Assembly (NCBI GenBank): GCA_024688885.1
Contig: JAILDV010000011.1
Coordinates: 1-64,000 of the forward strand
Origin: Bacteroidaceae bacterium
GTDB lineage: Bacteria; Bacteroidota; Bacteroidia; Bacteroidales; Bacteroidaceae
Direction of reading: 5' to 3'
DNA: 64,000 nt
The notes beneath the pieces were generated by a model. That model was not told the DNA's origin and searched no databases. It saw only the letters and a program-made list of their open reading frames with translations. This document shows positions 25,965 to 33,912 of the stretch, piece after piece; position 1 is the first letter of the stretch; the number at the start of each line of letters is the position of its first letter. The position numbers and the translations under genes were made by a program.

Positions 25965-26060
25965 AAGATTCTAAGCGGACGCTTCTTTTTTATATGTCTT
26001 TAAGTTGTTATGCTATCATAGGCATGTGGGTTAAGTGAATGAATTCTTTTTATTCTCTTA

Positions 26061-26429
26061 TTATTGTTTCTCCCATTCCTCCCAATTGGTGTCGGAGAGA
26101 TAATGGGAGATTTGTTCGTAAAGAGAACTAAAGTCGTCTTCCACTACATATTTCACCTCGCTCTTCTCAATCTGATAATAATCGTGTACCAGTACATGAC
26201 GCATTTTCTCAATCACGCTCCATGGAGTATCAGGGTGAGCATCCTTGAAAAGAGGTGTCAATTTATAGGCAGCTTCTCCTACAATCTCGATACACTTGAC
26301 GATGCCGTAATACTCAATAGCGGTTTCTGACAAATCGTCTATTGACTTCTTTTCCATGAAATTCAGCACACGCTCTATCGCGGTCTTCATGTGTTCCAAA
26401 CGTCCTTTATCTCTAATCGGCTCTCTCAT
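26061..26429 (-). CDS. hepT: HepT-like toxin (HEPN domain RNase)
   Basis: The 122 residues carry the HEPN signature RHVLVHDY: Arg77, four residues, His82, Asp83, Tyr84 (RX4HXY). In studied HepT/MntA systems HepT is an RNase that cuts tRNA or mRNA and is silenced when its partner nucleotidyltransferase adds AMPs to the motif Tyr. The start overlaps the antitoxin gene by 17 bp, giving tight coupling. Such pairs stabilise DNA or act against phages; which applies here cannot be seen. The pair sits beside a repeat-rich relic zone, which suggests mobility. Confidence 0.9.
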   Translation of the reverse strand: MREPIRDKGRLEHMKTAIERVLNFMEKKSIDDLSETAIEYYGIVKCIEIVGEAAYKLTPLFKDAHPDTPWSVIEKMRHVLVHDYYQIEKSEVKYVVEDDFSSLYEQISHYLSDTNWEEWEKQ

Positions 26430-26712
26430 ATATCAGTATTTTATCGCGGTTAGCGCTTTCCACAGCAAAAGGTAGCAGGGTGCCATCGGTGACCAAGTCA
26501 ACGGGACGATGCAACTTATGTTCCAAATCTACAATCATTCCTGCATGCTTCATCAAACTGACACGTGCATTCTTATCGAACTCCACCAACAAGTCCACAT
26601 CGCTCTCAGGTTTTTCTTCCCCACGAGCGAAAGAGCCGAACAGCCATGCCTTCAGGACGGGTTGTGTCTTGAAGTACTCGGCAATCATCTTTGTCATGGT
26701 CTTAGTGCTCAT
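26413..26712 (-). CDS. mntA: MntA-like nucleotidyltransferase antitoxin
   Basis: The 99 residues show GSFARG...SDVDLLV: Gly26-Ser27, ten residues, then Asp38-Val-Asp40 (GSX10DXD), the minimal nucleotidyltransferase site that binds metal and ATP. It AMPylates and blocks the HepT toxin encoded directly behind it. It is the first gene of the operon, 27 bp after a promoter. Confidence 0.9.
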   Translation of the reverse strand: MSTKTMTKMIAEYFKTQPVLKAWLFGSFARGEEKPESDVDLLVEFDKNARVSLMKHAGMIVDLEHKLHRPVDLVTDGTLLPFAVESANRDKILIYERAD

Positions 26713-26738
26713 ACAGCTATATCTTTGATTACCGTTTG

Positions 26739-26770
26739 CAAATTAAGGACTTTTTTCTTAACCTTCCAAA
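26739..26770 (-). promoter_or_regulatory. promoter of the hepT/mntA operon
   Basis: On the minus strand TTTG (26770-26767) and TTAATTTG (26746-26739, one mismatch to TAnnTTTG) are 20 bp apart. Confidence 0.6.
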
Positions 26771-26809
26771 CATTTTGGAAACTTTTTTTTGAAAAGCAGG
26801 TTGAATTGT

Positions 26810-27383
26810 GTGAGCATCTTCGGCGAAGCCAACAGCGATGAAAATAATGAAAGAATGAGGAAATGAAAAAACTTTTTGAGTTGACAGTTGAAAGATAAGC
26901 CATGCGGAATGTGCTTTTTGCACGATTGCACGATTGCACGATTGCATTTTTCGCAGGTCATGGGGGAATATTGATATAAGGGGGAATATAGGAGGATTAT
27001 ATAATTATATATTATTATATATTATATATTATAAACATAATGCCTCGCTCGGAGAAGAAAAAATGCAATCGTGCAAAAATGCAATCATGCACTTTGGAGA
27101 AATAGCCCTCCCCGCTCCCCCTTTCACGACATCACCACTCCCCCTTTCACGACATCGCCGCGCTGCTCGCTCGGACTTCGGCACTCTGCAAATATTGTCA
27201 CTTTTCGGAGCAAGAATGACAATATTGTCACTTTTTCAAATAAAATGACAATATTTAGGGAACGCGGAATAATGGTCGTAACTTTGCAGCGAGAAAAGTG
27301 AAAAGTGAAAGATGCGATTGAGCGAGTGCAGAAGTCAAACTTGTTTGAACTATGCCGAGCGTGAGCATCTTCGGCGAAGCCAA
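26810..27383. repeat. relic zone of mosaic, inverted and tandem repeats
   Basis: No intact gene is present. In order: partial mosaic repeat (26810-26832, 26866-26889, 26899-26912); three 8-bp CACGATTG units (26921-26944); a 16-bp inverted repeat, TTTTTGCACGATTGCA at 26915-26930 and its complement at 27064-27079, enclosing a TATATTAT-rich core (26997-27031); two 19-bp copies of CTCCCCCTTTCACGACATC (27115 and 27138); a perfect palindrome TGACAATATTGTCA (27217-27230) with two further half-sites; a promoter box at 27279; and the second 74-bp mosaic unit (27310-27383). Confidence 0.7.
27279..27286 (+). promoter_or_regulatory. orphan -7 promoter box behind operator-like palindromes
   Basis: TAACTTTG matches the consensus and lies 48 bp after the TGACAATATTGTCA palindrome, but no gene follows, only repeat DNA. 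It looks like the control region of a lost gene. Confidence 0.4.
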
Positions 27384-27436
27384 AAATCTAAGTTACCGAA
27401 ACTAATGAGCACCTTGCGGAAGCGCGCACCGCAAAA

Positions 27437-27470
27437 CCTCTCAACCCTAAACCCTCAACTCTCAACTGTC
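27437..27470 (+). repeat. CTCAACY heptanucleotide array (intergenic)
   Basis: A short run of 7-bp units (CTCAACC, CTAAACC, CTCAACT, CTCAACT, then GTC), the same family that occurs inside several genes of this window. Confidence 0.75.
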
Positions 27471-27550
27471 CAATCGTTCTTTGACTTACTGATACAAAAA
27501 ATCCTCATCTTGTGACAAGACGAGGATGATGAAACGACAGAAAGGACCTG

Positions 27551-28534
27551 CTACTCCCACTCGATGGTGCCTGTGGGTTTCGGGGTCAGATCGTACAGTA
27601 CACGGTTCACTCCTGGAACCTCTGTAACGATTCTCTTCGTGATATGATGTAGCAGGGCATACGGAATCTCCTCGATGGTGGCAGTCATGGCATCGCGTGT
27701 GTTGACGGCACGGATGATAACAGGCCAGTCCCAGCTGCGCTTGTTGTCCTTGACACCTGTCGATTTGTAGTCGGGCACAACGGTGAAATACTGCCAGACC
27801 TTGCCTTCGAGACCATTCTTGGCAAACTCCTCACGAAGGATGGCATCACTCTCACGAAGGGCTTCCAGACGATCACGTGTGATGGCACCTGTACAACGGA
27901 CGCCCAAGCCTGGACCTGGGAAGGGCTGACGGAACACCATGTTGTCAGGCAAGCCAAGTTCCTTACCCACCACTCGCACTTCATCCTTGAAAAGCAGCTT
28001 GATAGGCTCCACCAATTCAAACTGGAGGTCATCGGGAAGACCACCCACATTGTGATGTGACTTGACGGGACCCGACTCAACGATGTCGGGATAGATGGTG
28101 CCCTGTGCAAGGAAACTAATACCCTCCTGCTTTCGAGCCTCCTCTTCAAACACCCTGATGAACTCAGCGCCTATAATCTTGCGCTTCTGCTCTGGGTCAG
28201 CCACACCTGCCAATTTGTTGAGGAAACGCTCTGTCGCATCCACATACACGAGGTTGGCATCAAGCTCATCGCGGAACACACGCACCACTTGCTCAGGTTC
28301 GCCCTTGCGCAGCAATCCGTGATTCACGTGAACCGACACCAGCTGTTTGCCTACAGCCTTAATCAGCAATGCTGCCACCACCGACGAGTCCACACCGCCC
28401 GAAAGTGCCAACAGCACCTTCTTGTCGCCAATCTGTTCCCTCAGTTCTTTCACTTGTTCCTCGATAAACTTCTGTGCCAATACAGGGGTGGTGATTCTCT
28501 CCATACCCTCTGGGCGTACATTTCCTGTAGTCAT
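27551..28534 (-). CDS. guaA: GMP synthase ATP-pyrophosphatase subunit (no glutaminase domain)
   Basis: The protein has 327 residues against about 510-525 for usual bacterial GuaA. It begins near the PP-loop ATPase (SGGVDSS at 45-51) and runs through the dimerisation domain ([26 protein letters not shown]...[11 protein letters not shown]). It adenylates XMP and aminates it to GMP. The glutaminase (class I amidotransferase) domain that normally supplies ammonia is missing, as in archaeal two-subunit enzymes, and no stand-alone glutaminase is in the window. Either it uses free ammonia or its partner lies elsewhere. An AACTTC/GAAGTT hairpin (28584-28599) lies about 50 bp upstream of the start. 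Confidence 0.9.
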   Translation of the reverse strand: MTTGNVRPEGMERITTPVLAQKFIEEQVKELREQIGDKKVLLALSGGVDSSVVAALLIKAVGKQLVSVHVNHGLLRKGEPEQVVRVFRDELDANLVYVDATERFLNKLAGVADPEQKRKIIGAEFIRVFEEEARKQEGISFLAQGTIYPDIVESGPVKSHHNVGGLPDDLQFELVEPIKLLFKDEVRVVGKELGLPDNMVFRQPFPGPGLGVRCTGAITRDRLEALRESDAILREEFAKNGLEGKVWQYFTVVPDYKSTGVKDNKRSWDWPVIIRAVNTRDAMTATIEEIPYALLHHITKRIVTEVPGVNRVLYDLTPKPTGTIEWE

Positions 28535-28684
28535 AATCTTTCTTTTTGTGATTAATAATCCATTATATAAGTTTCACAAGCTCAACTTCTTTGGAAGTTA
28601 AAGGGACGAATGTCATTGCTGATGAGTATCGTCCTTTCTATTCCTTTTAACACCCTTTCCATTCCCTTCTCTTCCCTTAATTTG

Positions 28685-29788
28685 TCATGCGCTATAATTA
28701 TGGTCGATAATGATGGTGATTTGTTTACCTTCCAACAATGGTTGCAACTCTTCAGTCAAGGTTTGGGCAAGTTTTCTTTCATCTGTCACTGAAATATCAG
28801 GCACCACATCCAACGAAACTCGGTTCTCGTCTTCAAAATAGCAGAAACCGTGGATTTGCAGAATTTCCTTATGCGCCTTGAGAGTTTGCAGCACGATGCT
28901 CTGAATCTCTGACCGTCGGTTATCTCCCGTTGCAATGGCATAGATGCCGACCGTCATGATGATATTGCGTTGGTCAAGCAGTTTTTCCGTAATACGACGA
29001 GTCAGCAAGTGTATCTCTGTGGCAGTCATGGTGTCGTACACATTGATGTGCAGCGAGCCTATCATCATGTTTGGACCATAACTGTGCAGGATGATGTCAT
29101 GCACGCCATGAACTCCCTCAAAGGCTGACACCTCAGCGCGAATCTGTGAAATCAATTCAGGCGGAACCCTGCCACCCAACAACTCGTTGACGGGAGACTG
29201 CAGCATTTCCCACCCCGCCTTGATGATGAAGAGAGAGATGATGACGCCCAGCCAACCATCGAGCGAAACCTGCCAAATCAGCATCACAGCAGCTGACACC
29301 AACGTGGAGAAAGTGATGATGGCATCAAACATGGCATCTGCCCCTGAAGCCGTGAGGGCATCACTGTTCAGCAGTTTTCCCTGACGCTTCACATAGACAC
29401 CCAGCACCAACTTCACCACGATGCTTGCCACGATGACGACCAAGGTGACGACTGTATAATCAGGAGAAGTCGGATTGAACAGTTTCTTCACCGACTCAAT
29501 CATGGAGGTGGCACCAGCAGTGAGCACGATAATGGCTATGATGATGCCACTGAAGTATTCTATACGACCATGACCAAAGGGATGCTTCAAGTCAGCAGGG
29601 CGTTGCGACAACACAGTCCCGATAATGGTGATGACACTCGACAAGGCATCGCTCAGGTTGTTGATGGCATCCATCACAATTGCGATGGAACCAGCCAAGA
29701 CACCCACGGTCGCCTTGAATGCAGCCAACAGTACATTCGCTCCAATACCAATCCAACTGGTACGTATGATTTTTTGTGAACGATTCAT
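28685..29788 (-). CDS. cation diffusion facilitator (CDF) metal exporter
   Basis: The 367 residues have six predicted membrane helices and the CDF metal motifs: DAINNLSDALSS (Asp40, Asp47) in TM2, HPFGHGRIEYFSG after it, and DAMFDA in TM5, followed by a cytosolic ferredoxin-like domain (about 220-300). CDF proteins export zinc, iron, manganese or related ions by proton exchange. An extra C-terminal domain of about 70 residues (GFCYFEDENRVSLDVVPDISV) extends the usual length. The leader consists of a copy of the 140-bp intergenic repeat. Confidence 0.9.
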   Translation of the reverse strand: MNRSQKIIRTSWIGIGANVLLAAFKATVGVLAGSIAIVMDAINNLSDALSSVITIIGTVLSQRPADLKHPFGHGRIEYFSGIIIAIIVLTAGATSMIESVKKLFNPTSPDYTVVTLVVIVASIVVKLVLGVYVKRQGKLLNSDALTASGADAMFDAIITFSTLVSAAVMLIWQVSLDGWLGVIISLFIIKAGWEMLQSPVNELLGGRVPPELISQIRAEVSAFEGVHGVHDIILHSYGPNMMIGSLHINVYDTMTATEIHLLTRRITEKLLDQRNIIMTVGIYAIATGDNRRSEIQSIVLQTLKAHKEILQIHGFCYFEDENRVSLDVVPDISVTDERKLAQTLTEELQPLLEGKQITIIIDHNYSA

Positions 29789-29790
29789 GT

Positions 29791-29935
29791 TTAGGAGTTA
29801 GGAATTAAAAGACCCTCTCTGTCATACGGACTTGTCCCCTGTAATGGGGAGAACCATACGGCGTGTTGGAGTCCTGTTTGCAAGGTTTCTTCGATAACTT
29901 CGAGTTTCAATGATCATTTATCATTCTGCGCCTAG
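29791..29935 (-). repeat. 140-bp intergenic repeat, copy A
   Basis: Read on the minus strand it runs AATGATAAATGATCATTG, TCGAAGTTATCGA, CCTTGCAAACAGGACTCC, AACACGCCGTATGG, a C-rich/G-rich hairpin, GAGAGGGTCTTTT and ATTCCTAACTCC, ending 2 bp from the CDF start codon. Copies B and C follow the same order. Confidence 0.8.
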
Positions 29936-30094
29936 CAGTCAACTCATTTAAATCTCGGAGACAAAATTAGTCATTTTTCAATAGATAATGGCACAAACAG
30001 CACACAATTATGGGCAAGAGAGCAAATTTTGTCCGAATTTCAGTAATTTTGCAGCACAAATCAAACATAATTATCATTCCAAACTCTCAAAACA

Positions 30095-30619
30095 ATGAAT
30101 GACGCATCAAATAAAGACATCTACCTTGCTGGCGGCTGTTTTTGGGGAACAGAACATTACTTCAAACAGATTAAAGGTGTGGTGAACACAGAAGTCGGGT
30201 TTGCCAACGGGCATACGGAAAACCCTTCGTACGAAGAGGTTTATACAGACACCACGGGTTTTGCCGAAACGGTGCGAGTCACCTACAATCCCGAAGTGGT
30301 CAGCCTTGAATTTCTGTTGCAGATGTACTTCAAAGCCATCGACCCCACCAGCCTCAACAAGCAGGGACACGATGAGGGGACACGCTATCGCACAGGCATT
30401 TACTACACACATGACGAAGACCTGCCCATCATTGAAAAAGTCTTTGCTCATGTACAGAAAAACTTTCAGCAGCCACTGGTTGTGGAAAAACAGCCATTGG
30501 AGAATTTCTATGCAGCAGAAGCGTATCACCAAGACTATCTTGAGAAAAACCCCACTGGCTACTGCCATCTTCCCTTGTCCTTATTCGAGTTCGCGCGACA
30601 GTCAAAGGCGAAAAAGTGA
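30095..30619 (+). CDS. msrA: peptide methionine-S-sulfoxide reductase A
   Basis: The 174 residues carry GCFWG with catalytic Cys15, then GFANGHTENPSYEEV and the conserved YHQDYLEKNPTGYC end. MsrA reduces the S form of methionine sulfoxide in proteins, with thioredoxin as donor. No MsrB domain is fused and no signal peptide is present. Length is normal. A TAATTTTG box lies at 30044-30051. Confidence 0.95.
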   Translation: MNDASNKDIYLAGGCFWGTEHYFKQIKGVVNTEVGFANGHTENPSYEEVYTDTTGFAETVRVTYNPEVVSLEFLLQMYFKAIDPTSLNKQGHDEGTRYRTGIYYTHDEDLPIIEKVFAHVQKNFQQPLVVEKQPLENFYAAEAYHQDYLEKNPTGYCHLPLSLFEFARQSKAKK

Positions 30620-30672
30620 GTGAAAAAGACGATAAGATGGTTGAGAATTGCGGGTTTATGAATTAAAATCAC

Positions 30673-30680
30673 TATATTTG
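30673..30680 (+). promoter_or_regulatory. -7 box for the DUF4199/GT2 operon
   Basis: TATATTTG fits TAnnTTTG; a TTG at 30648-30650 gives a slightly long 22-bp spacer. A 61-nt leader follows. Confidence 0.5.
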
Positions 30681-30741
30681 CACCGTTTTTGGGCGTACCG
30701 CACGAAACGGAATTTGACTTACAGATAGGTTTTTATCATCA

Positions 30742-31290
30742 ATGACAACAAGAAACTACACATACAAGTCGTATGCCATGGAGTATGGCACTTTTGTGGG
30801 GCTGGCATGGGGCGGCGTTTTCTTCTCGTATGTGGAAGGTTTAGCAGGCAACAACGGGCTGCTCATGATGCTATGCTTCATGCTGTGCGGCGTGTCGCTC
30901 TTCCTGCCCTTCCTCTTGGCATTTCGCCTAAACAGGAAGATGAAATCGGTGGGAGAAAGTCTGACCTATATTCAGGGACTGCTCTTCGCCTTCTCCATGT
31001 TCATGTATGCCTGTCTGATGAACGGGCTGTTGGTGTTCGCCTACTTCCATCTGGTGGATGACGGGCAGCTGATGGACAAGATGAACGAACTGCTGACACA
31101 ACCCGAGATGGTGAGCACGTATGAGCAGATGGGCATGGGGGAACAGCGTGTGCAGATGATGGACGTGTTGAGGGAAGCGGATAGGCTGTCGTCATGGGAA
31201 AAGACGCTGCTGATTTTCAACAACAACTTCTTCTTCAGCATCATCCTGTCCTTTTTCGTGGCAGGAGTGGCAAAGAGAAGTGAGAATTGA
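30742..31290 (+). CDS. DUF4199-type membrane protein
   Basis: The 182 residues form four membrane helices (GTFVGLAWGGVFFSYV, LLMMLCFMLCGVSLFLPFLLAF, LLFAFSMFMYACLMNGLLVFAYF and FFFSIILSFFVAGVA) with a soluble loop before the last, the pattern of DUF4199, a Bacteroidota family usually encoded directly before a GT2 glycosyltransferase, as here. Function is unknown; a partner or flippase-like role for the lipid-linked sugar is a guess from context. Confidence 0.75.
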   Translation: MTTRNYTYKSYAMEYGTFVGLAWGGVFFSYVEGLAGNNGLLMMLCFMLCGVSLFLPFLLAFRLNRKMKSVGESLTYIQGLLFAFSMFMYACLMNGLLVFAYFHLVDDGQLMDKMNELLTQPEMVSTYEQMGMGEQRVQMMDVLREADRLSSWEKTLLIFNNNFFFSIILSFFVAGVAKRSEN

Positions 31291-31371
31291 CTAAACGGTT
31301 CCTAACTCCTTTAACTCCAAGAAAGTGAAGGACGTCAAACTTAAATAATTGAGCATTTATCATAATGAACA

Positions 31372-32331
31372 ATGGATATATCGGTTGTAGTGCCTCTGTA
31401 CAATGAGGACGAATCTATAGCGGAACTCCACGCATGGATAAAGCGTGTGATGGACGAGCATGGTTTCACGTATGAGGTGATATTCGTGAACGATGGCTCG
31501 ACTGATCGTTCGTGGGAAGTGATAGAGGAATTGAGTCAGAAGTTCCCCGAGGTGCATGGCATCAAGTTCAGGAGAAACTACGGAAAGAGCCCTGCCCTTT
31601 TCCACGGGTTTGAGAGGGCGGAAGGCGATGTGGTCATCACGATGGATGCTGACTTGCAGGACAGCCCAGACGAAATCCCCGAACTCTACAAAATGGTGAA
31701 AGAAGACGGATATGACCTCGTGAGCGGATACAAGATGAACCGCCGCAAGGGTGACCCCCTGTCGAAAACCATTCCCACGAAGCTGTTCAACGCAACCACA
31801 CGCATGGTGAGCGGCATCCATAACCTGCACGACTTCAACTGCGGGCTGAAGGCATACCGTCGCGAAGTGGTGAAGCACATAGAGGTGTATGGAGAGATGC
31901 ACCGCTTCATCCCCTACCTTGCCAAGAGTGCAGGCTTCGGCAAGATTGGCGAAAAGCCCGTGCATCATCAGGCACGCCAGCACGGAAAGAGCAAGTTCAT
32001 GGGCATGAACCGATTCGTGAACGGCTATCTGGACTTAATGAGCCTATGGTTTCTCAGCACGTTTGGCATGAAGCCCATGCACATTTTCGGGTTCATCGGT
32101 ACACTGATGTTCCTCATCGGCTTCATCGCCATCGTCATCGTGGGCACCGTCAAGGTGGTGGCGCTGTGCCAGCATGTGCCTCACGCCTTGGTAACCGACA
32201 GTCCCTACTTCTACATCTCGCTGACCATGATGATTCTGGGCACGCAACTGTTCGTGGGTGGTTTCCTCGGCGACCTCATCAGCAGGAACAGTCAGGAGAG
32301 AAACAAATATCAAGTGGAAAAAGAGATATAA
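31372..32331 (+). CDS. GT2 polyprenyl-phosphate sugar transferase (DPM1/ArnC-like)
   Basis: The 319 residues open with MDISVVVPLYNEDESIAEL and FVNDGSTDRSWEVI, then MDADLQDSPDEIPEL (metal-binding Asp-x-Asp), the GT2 core. Two C-terminal membrane helices (HIFGFIGTLMFLIGFIAIVIVG and FYISLTMMILGTQLFVGGFLGDL) anchor it. Such enzymes load a sugar onto polyprenyl phosphate at the inner membrane for envelope glycan synthesis. It lies in a same-strand run with the DUF4199 gene before it and the DUF6452 lipoprotein gene behind it. Confidence 0.9.
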   Translation: MDISVVVPLYNEDESIAELHAWIKRVMDEHGFTYEVIFVNDGSTDRSWEVIEELSQKFPEVHGIKFRRNYGKSPALFHGFERAEGDVVITMDADLQDSPDEIPELYKMVKEDGYDLVSGYKMNRRKGDPLSKTIPTKLFNATTRMVSGIHNLHDFNCGLKAYRREVVKHIEVYGEMHRFIPYLAKSAGFGKIGEKPVHHQARQHGKSKFMGMNRFVNGYLDLMSLWFLSTFGMKPMHIFGFIGTLMFLIGFIAIVIVGTVKVVALCQHVPHALVTDSPYFYISLTMMILGTQLFVGGFLGDLISRNSQERNKYQVEKEI

Positions 32332-32336
32332 GGAAC

Positions 32337-32933
32337 GTGAAGCTTGCGAACCATAAGACTATGCTTGGGATGGCTGTGTTGCTGCTGGCAGGTTGTTACT
32401 CGAACAACTGCCCGCTGGAGAACATGGTGACATGCAACTATGGGTTTTACGACTCAGAAGGCACTGCCATCTCCTATCGCGACACCATCACCGTGACGAC
32501 ACTAATGCCTGGCTACAAGACTGTGTACACATATCGGAAACTGGGCAACATAACGGTGACGAAAGACTATCGCGACACGGCGTTGGTGAATCAGGGCTAT
32601 ACGGAAAGTATGACACAGCAACGCAAGGACACCATTCTGCTGAACAACCTCATAGGGGCTTCAAGCATGAAGGTGCCCATGAGCTGGTTTCATGAGGAGG
32701 ACACGCTCATTCTCTCCTACCGCACCATCGTCAAGAAGGACACCATCAAAATACAGCACATAAGCTATCCCAACGTGGAGTTGCCTGAATGTGGAACGTA
32801 TCGCTTTCACACCCTACAGGGCATTACGGCTACAGATGCCGCTATTGACCACATAGAAATTGGTGAGCCGAAGGTGAACTATGAGGGCAACGTGAATGTG
32901 AAGATTTATTTCAACGGAGTGGTGACAGAATAA
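32337..32933 (+). CDS. DUF6452-like lipoprotein
   Basis: I take GTG 32337 as start because AAGGA lies just upstream and the reading VKLANHKTMLGMAVLLLAGC gives a complete lipoprotein signal; ATG 32361 is the alternative. The lipobox LLAGC is followed by YSNNCPLENMVTCNYGFYD and beta-rich sequence that fits DUF6452 (about 170-200 residues, Bacteroidota only). The next gene is a DUF6048 protein, its usual neighbour. An envelope role is likely and otherwise unknown. The first residues (GTGAAGCTTGCGAA) are identical to the start of the next gene. Confidence 0.75.
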   Translation: MKLANHKTMLGMAVLLLAGCYSNNCPLENMVTCNYGFYDSEGTAISYRDTITVTTLMPGYKTVYTYRKLGNITVTKDYRDTALVNQGYTESMTQQRKDTILLNNLIGASSMKVPMSWFHEEDTLILSYRTIVKKDTIKIQHISYPNVELPECGTYRFHTLQGITATDAAIDHIEIGEPKVNYEGNVNVKIYFNGVVTE

Positions 32934-32935
32934 AG

Positions 32936-33020
32936 CCCCCTCGACTCCCTCAGCGAGGAGGAAGTGTCATGTGGGATATGACTCTCAACTGTCAACTAAC
33001 ATCTATAACTTCGATAACTA
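32936..33020. repeat. fragment of intergenic repeat plus CTCAACT units
   Basis: CCTCG/CGAGG hairpin DNA (32942-32962), related in reverse orientation to the middle of the 140-bp repeat, is followed by CTCAACTGTCAACT (32984-32997). It fills the gap between the DUF6452 and DUF6048 genes. Confidence 0.5.
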
Positions 33021-33027
33021 CAAGAAA

Positions 33028-33912
33028 GTGAAGCTTGCGAAACTTAGACATATTATTTGTGTGGTTTGGATGATGGGTGCATGCATCTTGGCAACAAGAG
33101 CGCAACAGCAGACGCAGCCACTCATGCCGGGTGAGACGCCGAAACCGACAAAATATGTAGCTGTAGAGGAGCAGAAAGAACATCTTGTGTTCTTCCAAGG
33201 GTTCACGTTGTCAGTTGACGGCTACGGTCCTGTCGCCATGATGGTGTCTGACTACGGCACATTGGAGGGAGCGCTGCGGCTGAATCTGAAGAACACCTTC
33301 TTCCCCATCATCGAAGCAGGCATAGGCAAATGCTCCAAGGAGGATTTCAACACAAAGGTGTCATACAAGACCAACGCGCCCTTTATTCGCGTTGGCATTG
33401 ATTTCAACATGCTGAAGGACAAGTTCCAGAGCAACAGGCTCTATCTCGGTGCGCGCTATGGTCTATCCAAGTTCAAGTATGACATGACAGGTCCCGCACT
33501 GACCGACCCCATCTGGGGAGGCAGCCAGTCATTCAGTCTGAAGGACATTGACTGCACGAGCCATTGGGCAGAACTTGTGTTTGGTGTGGAAGTGAGAATT
33601 CTCAGGAACTTCCACATGGGATGGGCAGTACGCTACAAGATGGAAATTTCCTCCACGAAGCATGACGCCGCCAAGCCCAACTGCATCCCCGGTTACGGCT
33701 ACACGACCAACTCCAACTGTTGGGGAGGCACATACAGCCTCATCTTCGACTTGAACTGGGGCATGAAGAAAAGCCACAAACGCGGTGTGAATGTTGAAAT
33801 CAGAGATATGCAACCAACAGAACACGAACTCACCCCCGTGCAGGATGATTCTCAAACAAGCATAGACCATGAAGAAGGAACAGAAGACGGAGCAACAGAA
33901 GTTGAAGAGTAA
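33028..33912 (+). CDS. DUF6048-like outer-membrane protein
   Basis: The GTG at 33028 gives VKLAKLRHIICVVWMMGACILATRAQ, a signal peptide; ATG 33070 is possible but shortens it. The barrel-like body contains FTLSVDGYGPVAMMVSDYGTLEGALRLNLKNTFFPIIEAGIGK, a pattern I associate with DUF6048, ending in a strand-rich GGTYSLIFDLNWGMK and an acidic tail. It is encoded behind its usual DUF6452 partner. The tail overlaps the start of apbE by 44 bp. Confidence 0.75.
   Translation: MKLAKLRHIICVVWMMGACILATRAQQQTQPLMPGETPKPTKYVAVEEQKEHLVFFQGFTLSVDGYGPVAMMVSDYGTLEGALRLNLKNTFFPIIEAGIGKCSKEDFNTKVSYKTNAPFIRVGIDFNMLKDKFQSNRLYLGARYGLSKFKYDMTGPALTDPIWGGSQSFSLKDIDCTSHWAELVFGVEVRILRNFHMGWAVRYKMEISSTKHDAAKPNCIPGYGYTTNSNCWGGTYSLIFDLNWGMKKSHKRGVNVEIRDMQPTEHELTPVQDDSQTSIDHEEGTEDGATEVEE

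Noticed and set aside
26915..27079. Inverted repeat with AT-rich core considered as a transposon (MITE) or replication origin
   Set aside because: No target-site duplication is visible, no DnaA boxes were seen, and the inner part is simple sequence.
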